Part shown: in pieces, positions 1-7,552 of the stretch
Position numbering within the stretch: position 1 is the first letter of the stretch
Layout: every line of letters begins with the position of its first letter
NCBI GenBank assembly: GCA_934169775.1
Contig: CAKPOI010000009.1
Span: 1 to 40,207, forward strand
Direction of reading: 5' to 3'
Source of the DNA: an uncultured Clostridia bacterium
Lineage (GTDB): Bacteria; Bacillota; Clostridia; TANB77; CAG-508
DNA: 40,207 bases
Position numbers and translations under genes: made by a program
The notes under the pieces: generated by a model
What the model was told of the DNA's origin: nothing
What the model saw: the letters and a program-made list of their open reading frames with translations, nothing else
Databases searched by the model: none

Positions 1-249
1 AAAGTAATAAAAGCAGCAAATACAAATCAAAGATTAAACACAGGGCTAACAACAGCTCAAAGTAATATATATGACATTGGAGGAAACGTAGGAGAATTCA
101 CTACAGAAATAAATCCAGGCACGGGCGAGTCGGTAGTGTTGCGTGGAGGCTATTACTACTACGACTATCCAGCAGGTTACCGTTGGGATATTACTCCGAG
201 CCATGCATATTCCGACGTCGGTCTTCGAGCCACTTTATTCTTAAAGTAG
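1..249 (+). CDS. C-terminal end of a variable lectin-fold surface protein (copy A, 5' truncated by window)
   Basis: An open frame enters from the left edge and ends at TAG 247-249, giving 82 residues. It contains NIYDIGGNVGEF (about residues 24-35), equivalent to the NIYDFAGNEWEW anchor of the paralogs at 7553 and 27365, then LRGGYYYY and a terminal GLRATLFLK, matching their RGG...GFR...LY ending. This is the last part of a formylglycine-generating-enzyme/C-type-lectin-like fold. The final 120 bases are much richer in G and C than the sequence before them and use codons such as ACG, GAG, CGT and CCG that are rare around it, as in the putative DGR-diversified copies C and D. The N-terminus, presumably prepilin-like, lies outside the window, so the anchor is inferred. 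It is probably a surface binding protein of unknown ligand. Confidence 0.8.
   Translation, partial: KVIKAANTNQRLNTGLTTAQSNIYDIGGNVGEFTTEINPGTGESVVLRGGYYYYDYPAGYRWDITPSHAYSDVGLRATLFLK
121..240 (+). other. Probable DGR variable region of copy A
   Basis: A GC-rich patch covers the last roughly 40 codons of copy A, in an otherwise A-rich neighbourhood. It contains runs of NNY codons (tat tac tac tac gac tat) of the kind produced when AAY template codons are mutagenised. It aligns with the variable regions of C and D only as protein (RGG, YYY, Y-P-A, GFR/GLR positions), so it may derive from another template repeat. The call rests on composition and position, not on a direct template match. Confidence 0.5.
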
Positions 250-287
250 GAGAGTCTAAACTTAACTGTGTAAATTCTAAAAGATGG

Positions 288-341
288 GATGGTGTATACT
301 ATGGTGTGCTAATTAATTCACACACCATAGTATACACCATC
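288..341. repeat. Perfect 21-bp inverted repeat (hairpin) after copy A
   Basis: Left arm 288-308 and right arm 321-341 are perfect reverse complements over 21 bases, separated by a 12-base loop. The right arm is followed by caatttgg, not a T-tract, so it is not an ordinary intrinsic terminator. It lies between the stop of copy A and a degraded ATPase gene. It could be a small palindromic mobile element or a transcript-end stabilising hairpin. Confidence 0.85.
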
Positions 342-400
342 AATTTGGAAAAAATGAATATGAAAAATGTGCATATATAAACTTTGATTCTAACATTAGA

Positions 401-943
401 ATGGCAGAATTATTTTCAGGGGATTTTGATATAGAAAGAATTATACAAGGACTAAAAATAGAATCAGGGGTAAATATAGAACCAGAAAATACATTAATAA
501 TATTTGATGAAGTACAAGAGGTGCCAAAAGCATTAACATTACTGAAATATTTTTATGAAAAAGCCAATAAATATCATATTGTAGCAGGATGTTCTTTTGG
601 GGGAATAGCAATGCATGAAGGAATATCATTTCCAGTAGGAAAAGTAGATTTTTTAGATTTATATCCTTTAAATTTTCTAGAATTTCTAACAGCTTTAGGA
701 GAAATTGATTTAGTTGAATTAATAGAAAAAAATGATATTGAAATGATAAATATTTTTGCAGACAAATTAAAAAATTATTTAAAACAATATTTATATATTG
801 GAGGAATGCCAGAAGTAGATGTTGGATTATTATTTGCTAAAGCTAAGTTAGATGCGGTTTCTATTATTGATGAAAATGAAATTTTAGTTGAATTGAGGAA
901 AAAAGCTTATAAATATTCCATAATATTTAATATGCAATATTGA
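401..943 (+). pseudogene. Remnant of an AAA_14/DUF4143-family ATPase
   Basis: The frame encodes a recognisable fragment of the AAA_14-DUF4143 ATPases common in gut Firmicutes and Bacteroidetes: LIIFDEVQEVPKALTLLKYF (Walker B region), HIVAGCSFGGIAMHEG, and PVGKVDFLDLYPLNFLEFLT, then YLYIGGMPEV. Intact members are roughly 400 residues with an N-terminal P-loop. Here the P-loop is absent. After GGMPEV the sequence jumps to DVGLLFAKAKLDA, which belongs about 100 residues further on in the family, and then runs out into unrelated residues. This indicates N-terminal loss, an internal deletion and C-terminal truncation. The ATG at 401 has no convincing ribosome binding site. Likely non-functional; the family assignment is from motif memory. 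Confidence 0.75.
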
Positions 944-990
944 AAAAATCTTAAGAAATAGTTAAAATAAACAAAATTTGTCTGAAATAG

Positions 991-1019
991 TTGCATAAAT
1001 TTTACAAACATAGTATAAT
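991..1019 (+). promoter_or_regulatory. Sigma-A-type promoter for the glycosyltransferase gene
   Basis: TTGCAT (991-996), a 17-base spacer and TATAAT (1014-1019) lie about 65 bases upstream of the ATG at 1084. The short leader carries aaggaaggaaaggg as ribosome binding site. Confidence 0.75.
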
Positions 1020-1083
1020 AAAAAAAGAGCAAAATAATATATAAATAAGAGAAAAAATTGTTAAGGAAGGAAAGGGAAAAAAG

Positions 1084-2349
1084 ATGGAGTATTTATATAT
1101 ACTTAGGGAAGCGCTAGTTTGGATAGTAACTATATTTTGGTTATATCAATTATTAATCAGTTTATGTTCTCTTATAAAGTTAAAAGATAAACCACTAAAA
1201 ATTCAAAAAGATCACAAATTTATGGCAATAATACCTGCACATAATGAAGAAGCAGTAGTTGCAAATTTAATAGAAAGTTTAAAAAATCAGAATTATAGCA
1301 GAGATTTATATGATATTTATGTAATAGCAGACAATTGTACAGACAATACTGCAAAGGTAGCAAAAGAAGCTGGAGCAATTGTATATGAAAGATTTGACAA
1401 TACCAAAAAGACAAAAGGTTATGCATTAGACTGGTTTTTGCAACAAAAAATCCAAGAAGATTCAGACTATGATGCAGTTTGTATATTTGATGCAGATAAT
1501 ATTGTTGATAAGAATTTTATAAAAAATATGAATAAAAAACTATGTCAAGGAGAAGATGTAGTACAAGGATATAGAGATATAAAAAATCCAACAGATAGTT
1601 GGGTAACAGCAGGATATGCAATATTTTATTGGACAATGCACAGATTTTATCATTTAGCAAGATATAATATTGGCTTATCACCATTGTTAAATGGAACAGG
1701 TTTTATGGTACGTTTTGATATTTTAAAACCAAATGGATGGAAAACAGTTACTTTAACAGAAGATATTGAATTTTCTTTACAAAGAATAATAAAAGGTAAA
1801 CGTTTAGGATGGGCAACAGATGCTATAGTATATGATGAACAACCAGTTGGATTTAAACAAAGTTGGTCACAAAGAAGTAGGTGGACAGTAGGACATATGC
1901 AATGTATTAAAGAATATACTAAAAAATTAGCAGTAGCAGTGAAAGAAAATAAATCACTTATTAATATTGATGGATTTTTATATATTATAGGTAGTATACC
2001 TGTTTTTATAGTAACATTATTATTATTAGTAACTAATTTTCTAATGTATGTTGCAAATGGTGTAACACAATCAGAATTAGTATTTAATATTTTAAGATAT
2101 GTTGTACCAACTTTTATATTGCCAATATTTACAGGAATGTTTGTAATGTGGCTAGATAAAAGGCCAATTAAACCTATGTTAAAAGGATTAATGTGTTATC
2201 CATTATTTATGGGGTCATGGTTACTAATTAATTTTAAATGTTTATTTAAAAGAGATTTAACTTGGGAAAAAATCAATCATGTTCGTAATATTAAGATAGC
2301 TGAAGTATCTCAAACAGAGAAAATTGAAACAGAAAAAGAATTGATTTAA
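1084..2349 (+). CDS. Membrane glycosyltransferase family 2 (processive, BcsA/HasA-like)
   Basis: A 421-residue inverting glycosyltransferase of the GT2 fold. An N-terminal membrane segment (about 8-30) precedes the nucleotide-sugar domain starting at FMAIIPAHNEE (about 47-57). The metal-binding DAD lies at about 136-138 (IFDADN), the acceptor-side TED at about 225 (TLTEDIEF) and QRSRW at about 263-267. The Q-x-x-R-W motif is characteristic of processive enzymes that extend and export polysaccharides. Three or so hydrophobic segments follow (about 297-390). Residues 205-215 (LNGTGFMVR) form the usual post-DAD loop. The substrate cannot be read from sequence. It has its own promoter, and the next gene is a second membrane glycosyltransferase, suggesting a small surface-glycan unit. 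Confidence 0.88.
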   Translation: MEYLYILREALVWIVTIFWLYQLLISLCSLIKLKDKPLKIQKDHKFMAIIPAHNEEAVVANLIESLKNQNYSRDLYDIYVIADNCTDNTAKVAKEAGAIVYERFDNTKKTKGYALDWFLQQKIQEDSDYDAVCIFDADNIVDKNFIKNMNKKLCQGEDVVQGYRDIKNPTDSWVTAGYAIFYWTMHRFYHLARYNIGLSPLLNGTGFMVRFDILKPNGWKTVTLTEDIEFSLQRIIKGKRLGWATDAIVYDEQPVGFKQSWSQRSRWTVGHMQCIKEYTKKLAVAVKENKSLINIDGFLYIIGSIPVFIVTLLLLVTNFLMYVANGVTQSELVFNILRYVVPTFILPIFTGMFVMWLDKRPIKPMLKGLMCYPLFMGSWLLINFKCLFKRDLTWEKINHVRNIKIAEVSQTEKIETEKELI

Positions 2350-2492
2350 TATAAAACATAGAGTTAGAATTTCTTACATTTAATTTTGTATAGAAGTTTT
2401 AATTCTTATTTTTATATTTTAGTAGATGATAAAGTTTTAAATCCCAAAAATAAAATTCTAGCTAATATATTCAAGGAAGGAATAAAATTAAA

Positions 2493-4028
2493 ATGAAAAA
2501 AATAAATATAAAATATGTACATATAGCAATAATAGTATTAGGTATCTTATTTATTTGTATACCAGCATTTCATTCAAATTTGTGGTTTGATGAAAGCTAT
2601 TCTGTAGCAATATCTAATAATCACTCTTTTGCTGAAATTTGGTCAATTGGAGGTCATGATGTGCATCCAGTATTTTATTATTGGATGTTAAAAATAGTTT
2701 CATTAATATTTGGAAATAAAATTTTGTGTTATAGATTACTTTCAGTGTTGTCAATAGCATTGTTAGGAATTTTAGGATATACACATATTAGAAAAGACTT
2801 TGGAGAAAAAGTAGGAGCAGTATTTTCTTTATTGGTGTATACATTTCCTTTAAACATTGTTTATGCAGTAGAAATACGTATGTATGGTTGGGCTATGTTT
2901 TTTGTAATGGTCATGGCAATTTATGCATATCGTATATTTGTAAATAAAAAAGTTTTGATAGAAAACAAATTAGAAAAAACAGATATAAAAAATTGGATTA
3001 TATTTGGAATATTTAGTTTGATTTCAGCATATACGCATTATTATGGATTAATGGCAGCAGGAATAGTAAATATATTGTTATTTATTTGGCTAGTAAAAGA
3101 TGCAATTAAACAAAAGAAATTTACTTTAAATTTAAAAGCTTTTCTTATACAAGCAGTTGTAGAAGTATTGTTGTACATACCATGGATATTATCATTATTA
3201 TTACAAATGTCACAAGTGTCAAATGGATTTTGGATTGGTATTAAATTTCCAGATACATTAATTGAAATGTTTACATTCCAATTTACAGGAAACCTAGGTG
3301 ATACATGTTATATAAATAATTGGGTAGCAGGTATATATGGTATAGTATTTTGTTTATATATCATATATTGTGTTGTTAAAAATAAGAAGTCTACTAACAA
3401 ACTTAGCTTAGAACCAGCAAAATTGGCTGTAAGTGTTTATGGATTAGTGATTTTAGGTGCAATAGCAGTTTCTCTTATTATTTGGAGACCTATAATTTAT
3501 GCAAGATATTTGTTGGTTGTGACAAGTTTACTTATATTCACTTTTTCATATATTATGGCTAAGGTAGGTAATAAAAGAGGCAATATTGCAATTTTGATAT
3601 TAACTGTTATTGTTGCTACAATAATTAATATTAACTTATCACAAATAAATTATGATAAATCAAATCAAGAACCTATAAATTATTTAAAAGAAAATATACA
3701 AGAAGGAGATATTTTTGTTTATGGAAATGAGGGGAGTGGGTTTGTAATTTCTGCTAATTTCCCTGAATATATGCAATATTTTTATGATCAAAGCCATTGG
3801 GGCGTAGAAGAAGCATATAAAGCATATGGTCCTAATATGAAAACAGTTTATGACTTAAGTGTTCTTGATGATTATAAAGGTAGAATTTGGTTTGTAAATG
3901 CAGGTGAGTATTTCTTACTGGAAGAAGCTCAATCAAAATATGATAATTTGAAAGTTTTAAAACAAGCTAAATTTGATGTTAAATATCAAAAGTATAAATA
4001 TAGTTTTGCATTAGTTGAAAAGTATTAA
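2493..4028 (+). CDS. GT-C fold membrane glycosyltransferase (family 39/ArnT-PMT-like)
   Basis: A 511-residue polytopic protein with about ten hydrophobic segments and a short extracellular C-terminal domain. The first loop after the N-terminal membrane helix holds LWFDESYSVAIS (about 30-41), the acidic Asp/Glu pair typical of GT-C enzymes that use lipid-phosphate-linked sugars, followed by HDVHPVFYYWMLK as in the GT39/PMT_2 family. The N-terminal half is the conserved part; the last about 130 residues (from NLSQINYDKSNQEP) are soluble. It probably transfers a sugar from a polyprenyl-phosphate donor to a cell-surface acceptor. It lies 143 bases after the GT2 gene without an evident new promoter and is closed by the terminator at 4057. 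Start ATG has aaggaagg upstream. Confidence 0.82.
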   Translation: MKKINIKYVHIAIIVLGILFICIPAFHSNLWFDESYSVAISNNHSFAEIWSIGGHDVHPVFYYWMLKIVSLIFGNKILCYRLLSVLSIALLGILGYTHIRKDFGEKVGAVFSLLVYTFPLNIVYAVEIRMYGWAMFFVMVMAIYAYRIFVNKKVLIENKLEKTDIKNWIIFGIFSLISAYTHYYGLMAAGIVNILLFIWLVKDAIKQKKFTLNLKAFLIQAVVEVLLYIPWILSLLLQMSQVSNGFWIGIKFPDTLIEMFTFQFTGNLGDTCYINNWVAGIYGIVFCLYIIYCVVKNKKSTNKLSLEPAKLAVSVYGLVILGAIAVSLIIWRPIIYARYLLVVTSLLIFTFSYIMAKVGNKRGNIAILILTVIVATIININLSQINYDKSNQEPINYLKENIQEGDIFVYGNEGSGFVISANFPEYMQYFYDQSHWGVEEAYKAYGPNMKTVYDLSVLDDYKGRIWFVNAGEYFLLEEAQSKYDNLKVLKQAKFDVKYQKYKYSFALVEKY

Positions 4029-4056
4029 TTGCATAAAATGAAAAGAAAATAAGATT

Positions 4057-4120
4057 AATAACCTCAAGATTTTGTCTATATTATTAGACATAGCTTGAGG
4101 TTATTTTGTATTTTTTTTAA
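4057..4120 (+). terminator. Intrinsic terminator after the glycosyltransferases
   Basis: AATAACCTCAAG (4057-4068) pairs perfectly with CTTGAGGTTATT (4094-4105). The loop contains an inner TGTCTA/TAGACA stem. A T-rich tract (ttttgtatttttttt) follows. It ends the unit before the leader of copy B. Confidence 0.9.
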
Positions 4121-4138
4121 TTATTTATCTTTGAACTT

Positions 4139-4319
4139 TAAAAAGATATACATTTAATTTTATAGCATATATCAACAAAAAATGCAATATTGAATATTGA
4201 AAAAAATTTTTAAAAATTTATATAAAACTTAGTTAAAGTACTTGTGTTGTAAGGAAATTTTAATTTCAATTTTTTTGTTAAGTTCAAAGCTTAACAAAAA
4301 AATTAAAATTAAAAGGAGG
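4139..4319 (+). promoter_or_regulatory. Leader of copy B with a 21-bp hairpin just before the ribosome binding site
   Basis: The stretch shares blocks with the leader of copy E (39640-39838), for example aacaaaaaatgcaata and a hairpin built on GTTAAGTT. Here the stem is 4262-4282 paired with 4290-4310 (21 bp, one mismatch, 7-base loop). AAAGGAGG follows directly. No T-tract follows the stem on the plus strand, so it is more likely a translation- or stability-control hairpin than a terminator. A weak promoter (TTGAAA at about 4196, TATAAA about 18 bases later) is possible. Confidence 0.6.
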
Positions 4320-4324
4320 ATAAA

Positions 4325-5587
4325 ATGATTAGAAAAAAGGAAAACGTAAGAGGAGTTACATTAATTGTATTAGTAATAACAATAGTAGTCTTATTAATAT
4401 TGGCAGGAGTGACTATAGCAGCATTAAGTGGAAATAATGGAATATTAAAAAGAGCGGTAGAGGCAAAAGAAAAGACGCAGCAAGCTCAAAAAGAAGAAGA
4501 AAAAATATTATCAGATATGAAAAATATTTTGGACAATTCAATTCAGTTTAACAATGTAAATATAACAGATACAAATCCGGCAGGTGTAATGCCATCAAAT
4601 GTAAGAATATTGGAAAATGATGCAAATAAAGGAATAGTTATAAAGGACAAGAATGATAATGAATGGGTATGGATAGAGGTACCAAAAACAACAGTATTTT
4701 CAGAATTAACAATAGATATAACGAATGAATTAACAGAGCTGGATTATGAGGCGATAAAGGATAAACTGATAGAGTATGTAGGAGTATATAGGAAAGGTTC
4801 AGCCACTCAAAATTCTGATTGGGCAGATGAGTGGTATGATGGATGTGGCTTAACTTCAAAGGAATATACAGCACTATATCAAAAAATGTTAAAGAATATA
4901 TATGTGTATGGCGGATTTTGGATTGCAAGATATGAGGCAGGAATAGATGGAAGTATAGATGATTTATCAAAGGTTAGAACAGAGACATCTGAAAGAATAG
5001 AAATAGGGACATCGCCAAAGGCAATAAGTCAAAAAAATGCAATACCATATAATTGGATATTATGTAGTGAGGCTCAATATTTGTCTAGTGAAATGTCTCC
5101 AGATGATAGTTATAGTAGTAGTTTGATGTTTGGCATACAATGGGATTTAGTTTGCAAATTTTTAGAGGCAAAATCGGATTTAACGGTAGTAGATATAAAT
5201 TCAAATAGTAGTAATTGGGGAAATTATAATAATATAAAAATAGAAAATATACTATCTGGAAAATATGCTAAATATTATGAAAAGGCTTTAGAAAATTGGT
5301 CTAAAATAACAAATTCATATACTAAACAAAATGTTGGAGATGAGAGTAGAACTTTATTAAGTACAGGAATATCAGAATATACAAAGAAAATGAACATATA
5401 TGATTTTGCAGGAAATATGTGGGAAATAACATTAGAATGTGCAATTCCTAATGATGATTCTTTTGTACTAATGGGAGGTGAATGTTTTTATAGGGGAGGT
5501 GAACGACCAGCATCGTATCGCAATTCTCATTTAACTTCTTATGGTGGAGCTACTATAGGATTTAGAAGTACATTTTATAAAAAATAG
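4325..5587 (+). CDS. Prepilin-like lectin-fold surface protein, copy B (not hypervariable)
   Basis: 420 residues. A short basic leader ending in NVRG (residues 7-10) precedes VTLIVLVITIVVLLILAGVT, a type IV prepilin-like cleavage site and hydrophobic helix, then a charged coiled region (SGNNGILKRAVEAKEKTQQ). Glu at position +5 of the mature pilin is replaced by Val. From about residue 75 to the end it matches the formylglycine-generating-enzyme/C-type-lectin-like domain of the paralogs: GGFWIARYEAGIDG, AISQKNAIPYNW, SLMFGIQWDLVCKFL, MNIYDFAGNMWE, and the terminal GFRSTFYKK. Unlike C and D, its last 45 codons are AT-rich with no GC patch, so it looks frozen rather than retro-diversified. Predicted to be surface anchored or in a pilus-like fibre; ligand unknown. 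Confidence 0.85.
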   Translation: MIRKKENVRGVTLIVLVITIVVLLILAGVTIAALSGNNGILKRAVEAKEKTQQAQKEEEKILSDMKNILDNSIQFNNVNITDTNPAGVMPSNVRILENDANKGIVIKDKNDNEWVWIEVPKTTVFSELTIDITNELTELDYEAIKDKLIEYVGVYRKGSATQNSDWADEWYDGCGLTSKEYTALYQKMLKNIYVYGGFWIARYEAGIDGSIDDLSKVRTETSERIEIGTSPKAISQKNAIPYNWILCSEAQYLSSEMSPDDSYSSSLMFGIQWDLVCKFLEAKSDLTVVDINSNSSNWGNYNNIKIENILSGKYAKYYEKALENWSKITNSYTKQNVGDESRTLLSTGISEYTKKMNIYDFAGNMWEITLECAIPNDDSFVLMGGECFYRGGERPASYRNSHLTSYGGATIGFRSTFYKK

Positions 5588-5627
5588 CTGTATTATTATA
5601 AATTTGAAGCATTAGTTTGATATTCGA

Positions 5628-5656
5628 TTGACATAAAGAGTTAAAAGTGCTAAAAT
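5628..5656 (+). promoter_or_regulatory. Sigma-A-type promoter for the ClpX-like gene
   Basis: TTGACA (5628-5633), 17-base spacer, TAAAAT (5651-5656). The transcript would start about 50 bases before the ATG at 5715, which is preceded by TAGGAGGT. Confidence 0.8.
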
Positions 5657-5714
5657 GATGTTGTAATTAGCAGATAAACATTGAATAAAATAATTTAATG
5701 TAGGAGGTATAATT

Positions 5715-6887
5715 ATGGCAAAAATGAAAAATGGAAATGTACGGAGAATTAAAAGTGTAGATGAAGCAGAACCTAAAAAGGCAGTGGATACTCAAAAGGG
5801 TGCAAAACTGAAAACAAAAACAAAACCAAAATCTGAAAATGTTACGGTATTTGGCTCTGGCCGAGGAAACATTCAAGAATCTGGAAAAAATCATCAAATA
5901 AGAAAAAAATTTCCAAAAATACAGAATGTAGAAAAGACTGTATTGCAAAGTATTATTGGTCAGGACAGGCAGGTAAGACAGATTATTACAGCAATATACA
6001 GAGCAATTAATTTCAAATCCATAAAATCCAATGTTTTGATTATTGGAAGTAGTGGCACTGGAAAAACTGAAACAATTAGACAAGTTGCTAAAAGACTTCA
6101 TATTCCATATACCATTGAAGATGCTACTAAATATACCAAAGAAGGATATTATGGAGCTGATGTTAATGACATGATTTATAACCTGATTGAAAATGCAAAA
6201 AAGGACATGGAAAAAGCACAAAATGGTATTATAATTATTGATGAAATTGATAAAAAAGCGGGACATGAAGCACATGATGTTTCTGGTACTGAGGTTCTTA
6301 AAAGTTTGCTTAAGATTATTGAGGAAACTACAATAAAAATTCCATCTCCAGATGATCCATTTGCTGAGGAACTTATTGATTTTGACACTAAAAATATAAT
6401 TATAATATTTTTAGGTGCTTTTTCTGGATTAGATAAAATTAGAGATAAAAGATTAAATACTAATCCGTTAGGTTTTGTTACAAATAATCAGGAAAAGAAG
6501 GAAAAAGGTAGATTTCTGAAACAGGACTTAGTTGAATATGGTATGCCAGAGGAATTTGTGGGTAGAATTGACACAATAATAGAAATGAATAAACTCACTA
6601 AGCAGGATTTAGCGTCGATATTAAGAAGGTCAAAGTTATCTATTTTTCGAAGGTATCAGTCAGAACTAAGAGGAAAAGGAATTACATTGTCTTATTGTGA
6701 CAAACTTTTTGATTGTATTGCAGAAGAATCTCTTGCTCTTGATACAGGAGCGAGGGAACTCAGTAATACTGTAAATTATATCTTTGAAAATATTATGTAT
6801 GATATTCTTGCTAATCCAGGGAAGTACAGCAAATGTACACTGGAATTAGATATTGTACATGATAATACTAGGTACGAGTTATTTTAG
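5715..6887 (+). CDS. Orphan ClpX-like AAA+ (AAA_2) ATPase
   Basis: A 390-residue AAA+ ATPase. A basic, probably disordered N-terminus (1-70, rich in Lys and Thr) replaces the zinc-binding domain of ClpX. The core resembles ClpX/HslU: IIGQDRQVRQII (about 77-88), Walker A GSSGTGKT (about 113-120), a YTIEDATKYTKEGYYGADV segment like the ClpX A-D-A-T-x-x-T-E-A-G-Y-V-G signature, Walker B IIIIDEIDK (about 174-182), and EFVGRIDTII with an arginine-finger-like Arg. A C-terminal small AAA domain follows (DTGARELSNTV). The ClpX IGF loop for ClpP docking was not identified. It has its own promoter and terminator, and a more mixed codon choice than its neighbours. Role unknown: an unfoldase or remodelling factor. 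Its place between two members of the variable surface family may be chance. Confidence 0.8.
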   Translation: MAKMKNGNVRRIKSVDEAEPKKAVDTQKGAKLKTKTKPKSENVTVFGSGRGNIQESGKNHQIRKKFPKIQNVEKTVLQSIIGQDRQVRQIITAIYRAINFKSIKSNVLIIGSSGTGKTETIRQVAKRLHIPYTIEDATKYTKEGYYGADVNDMIYNLIENAKKDMEKAQNGIIIIDEIDKKAGHEAHDVSGTEVLKSLLKIIEETTIKIPSPDDPFAEELIDFDTKNIIIIFLGAFSGLDKIRDKRLNTNPLGFVTNNQEKKEKGRFLKQDLVEYGMPEEFVGRIDTIIEMNKLTKQDLASILRRSKLSIFRRYQSELRGKGITLSYCDKLFDCIAEESLALDTGARELSNTVNYIFENIMYDILANPGKYSKCTLELDIVHDNTRYELF

Positions 6888-7222
6888 TTGTCATAGTTAA
6901 AAAATACTTTTGGCATATTGCTTGAGGTATAAAGCTCTAATTGTTTTTGTAACGCATGTTACAGTTCAGGTAGTCTAGATATCAAATAGGAGATAAGTTC
7001 TAAAATCTTATCTCCTTTATATAATTTGTAAATCACCATTAAAACCTTTCAAAAGCATGTTAAAGGGACTATAATTTTGTTTCTTATAGTATTGATACAG
7101 CTTCGTATTTCTGCATAAAGTTTAGCAAAATGGCATTTAATAAGATAGCTAATCAAGTAAAATAAAAAAATATCAAAGACTGTAAAAAGCCAACAAGCCG
7201 TAAGAAAAAAACATAAAAAAGA
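6888..7222. other. Intergenic stretch after the ClpX-like gene
   Basis: It contains a short GTAAC/GTTAC hairpin near 6949-6962 and the terminator at 6988-7020. From about 7160 it contains the first bases homologous to the upstream region of copy D (from about 26972). No gene, tRNA or template repeat was seen. Confidence 0.6.
6988..7020 (+). terminator. Probable terminator of the ClpX-like gene
   Basis: AGGAGATAAG (6988-6997) pairs perfectly with CTTATCTCCT (7007-7016) around a 9-base loop. Only a short T run (ttat) follows, so strength is uncertain. Confidence 0.65.
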
Positions 7223-7251
7223 TTGACAAAAACAAAAGTAATAGGTAAAAT
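7223..7251 (+). promoter_or_regulatory. Strong sigma-A promoter of copy C
   Basis: TTGACA (7223-7228), exactly 17 bases, TAAAAT (7246-7251). The identical arrangement (TTGACA-N17-TAAAAT) occurs in front of copy D at 27030-27058, within a longer homologous block, which supports its being the real promoter. It implies a leader of about 295 bases. Confidence 0.85.
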
Positions 7252-7261
7252 AAATACATAA

Positions 7262-7403
7262 TGTATCCACTAGAGATACAAAACACATATTGAAAAAGAA
7301 AAGCAACAAAGGAAAAGGCTAAATAGCATGAAAACTGAAAATCGAATATAAAATTTTAGAGTTTTATAACTTTATAGAAAAAAAGTTTATGCTATAAATA
7401 GCC
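7262..7403 (+). ncRNA. Candidate structured 5' leader RNA of copy C
   Basis: Three stems can be drawn, and all recur at 27068-27209. (1) TGTATC (7262-7267)/GATACA (7275-7280) with loop CACTAGA; copy D has TGTATT/AATACA, a compensatory C-G to T-A change. (2) GGCTA (7317-7321)/TAGCC (7399-7403) plus TAGCAT (7324-7329)/ATGCTA (7389-7394); copy D has TAGTAT, keeping pairing through G-T. (3) TATAAAA (7347-7353)/TTTTATA (7362-7368) inside stem 2. Spacing to the start codon is long (about 150 bases more). It matches no riboswitch class I can recognise. Confidence 0.6.
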
Positions 7404-7552
7404 TAAGAAACAAAAAGAAAAAAAGAACAATATACAAAAATACAGTAAAAAAGTATAATAAAAAATATGTGTAAATAATAACAAAAGAAATAAAAGATAA
7501 AGGCAAAAATAAAAAGGAAAACTTTATCTAAAAAAGAAAGGGAGGATAACAG

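Noticed and set aside
183..380. 65-codon frame over the end of copy A and the palindrome
   Set aside because: It lies in another frame over the variable region, has no ribosome binding site, and its end is the inverted repeat.
7262..7403. Leader of copies C and D as a c-di-GMP-I riboswitch
   Set aside because: A GGCTAAATAG segment recalls part of the class, but the GCAAAGC core and tetraloop-receptor partners are missing, so only an unnamed structured leader is claimed.
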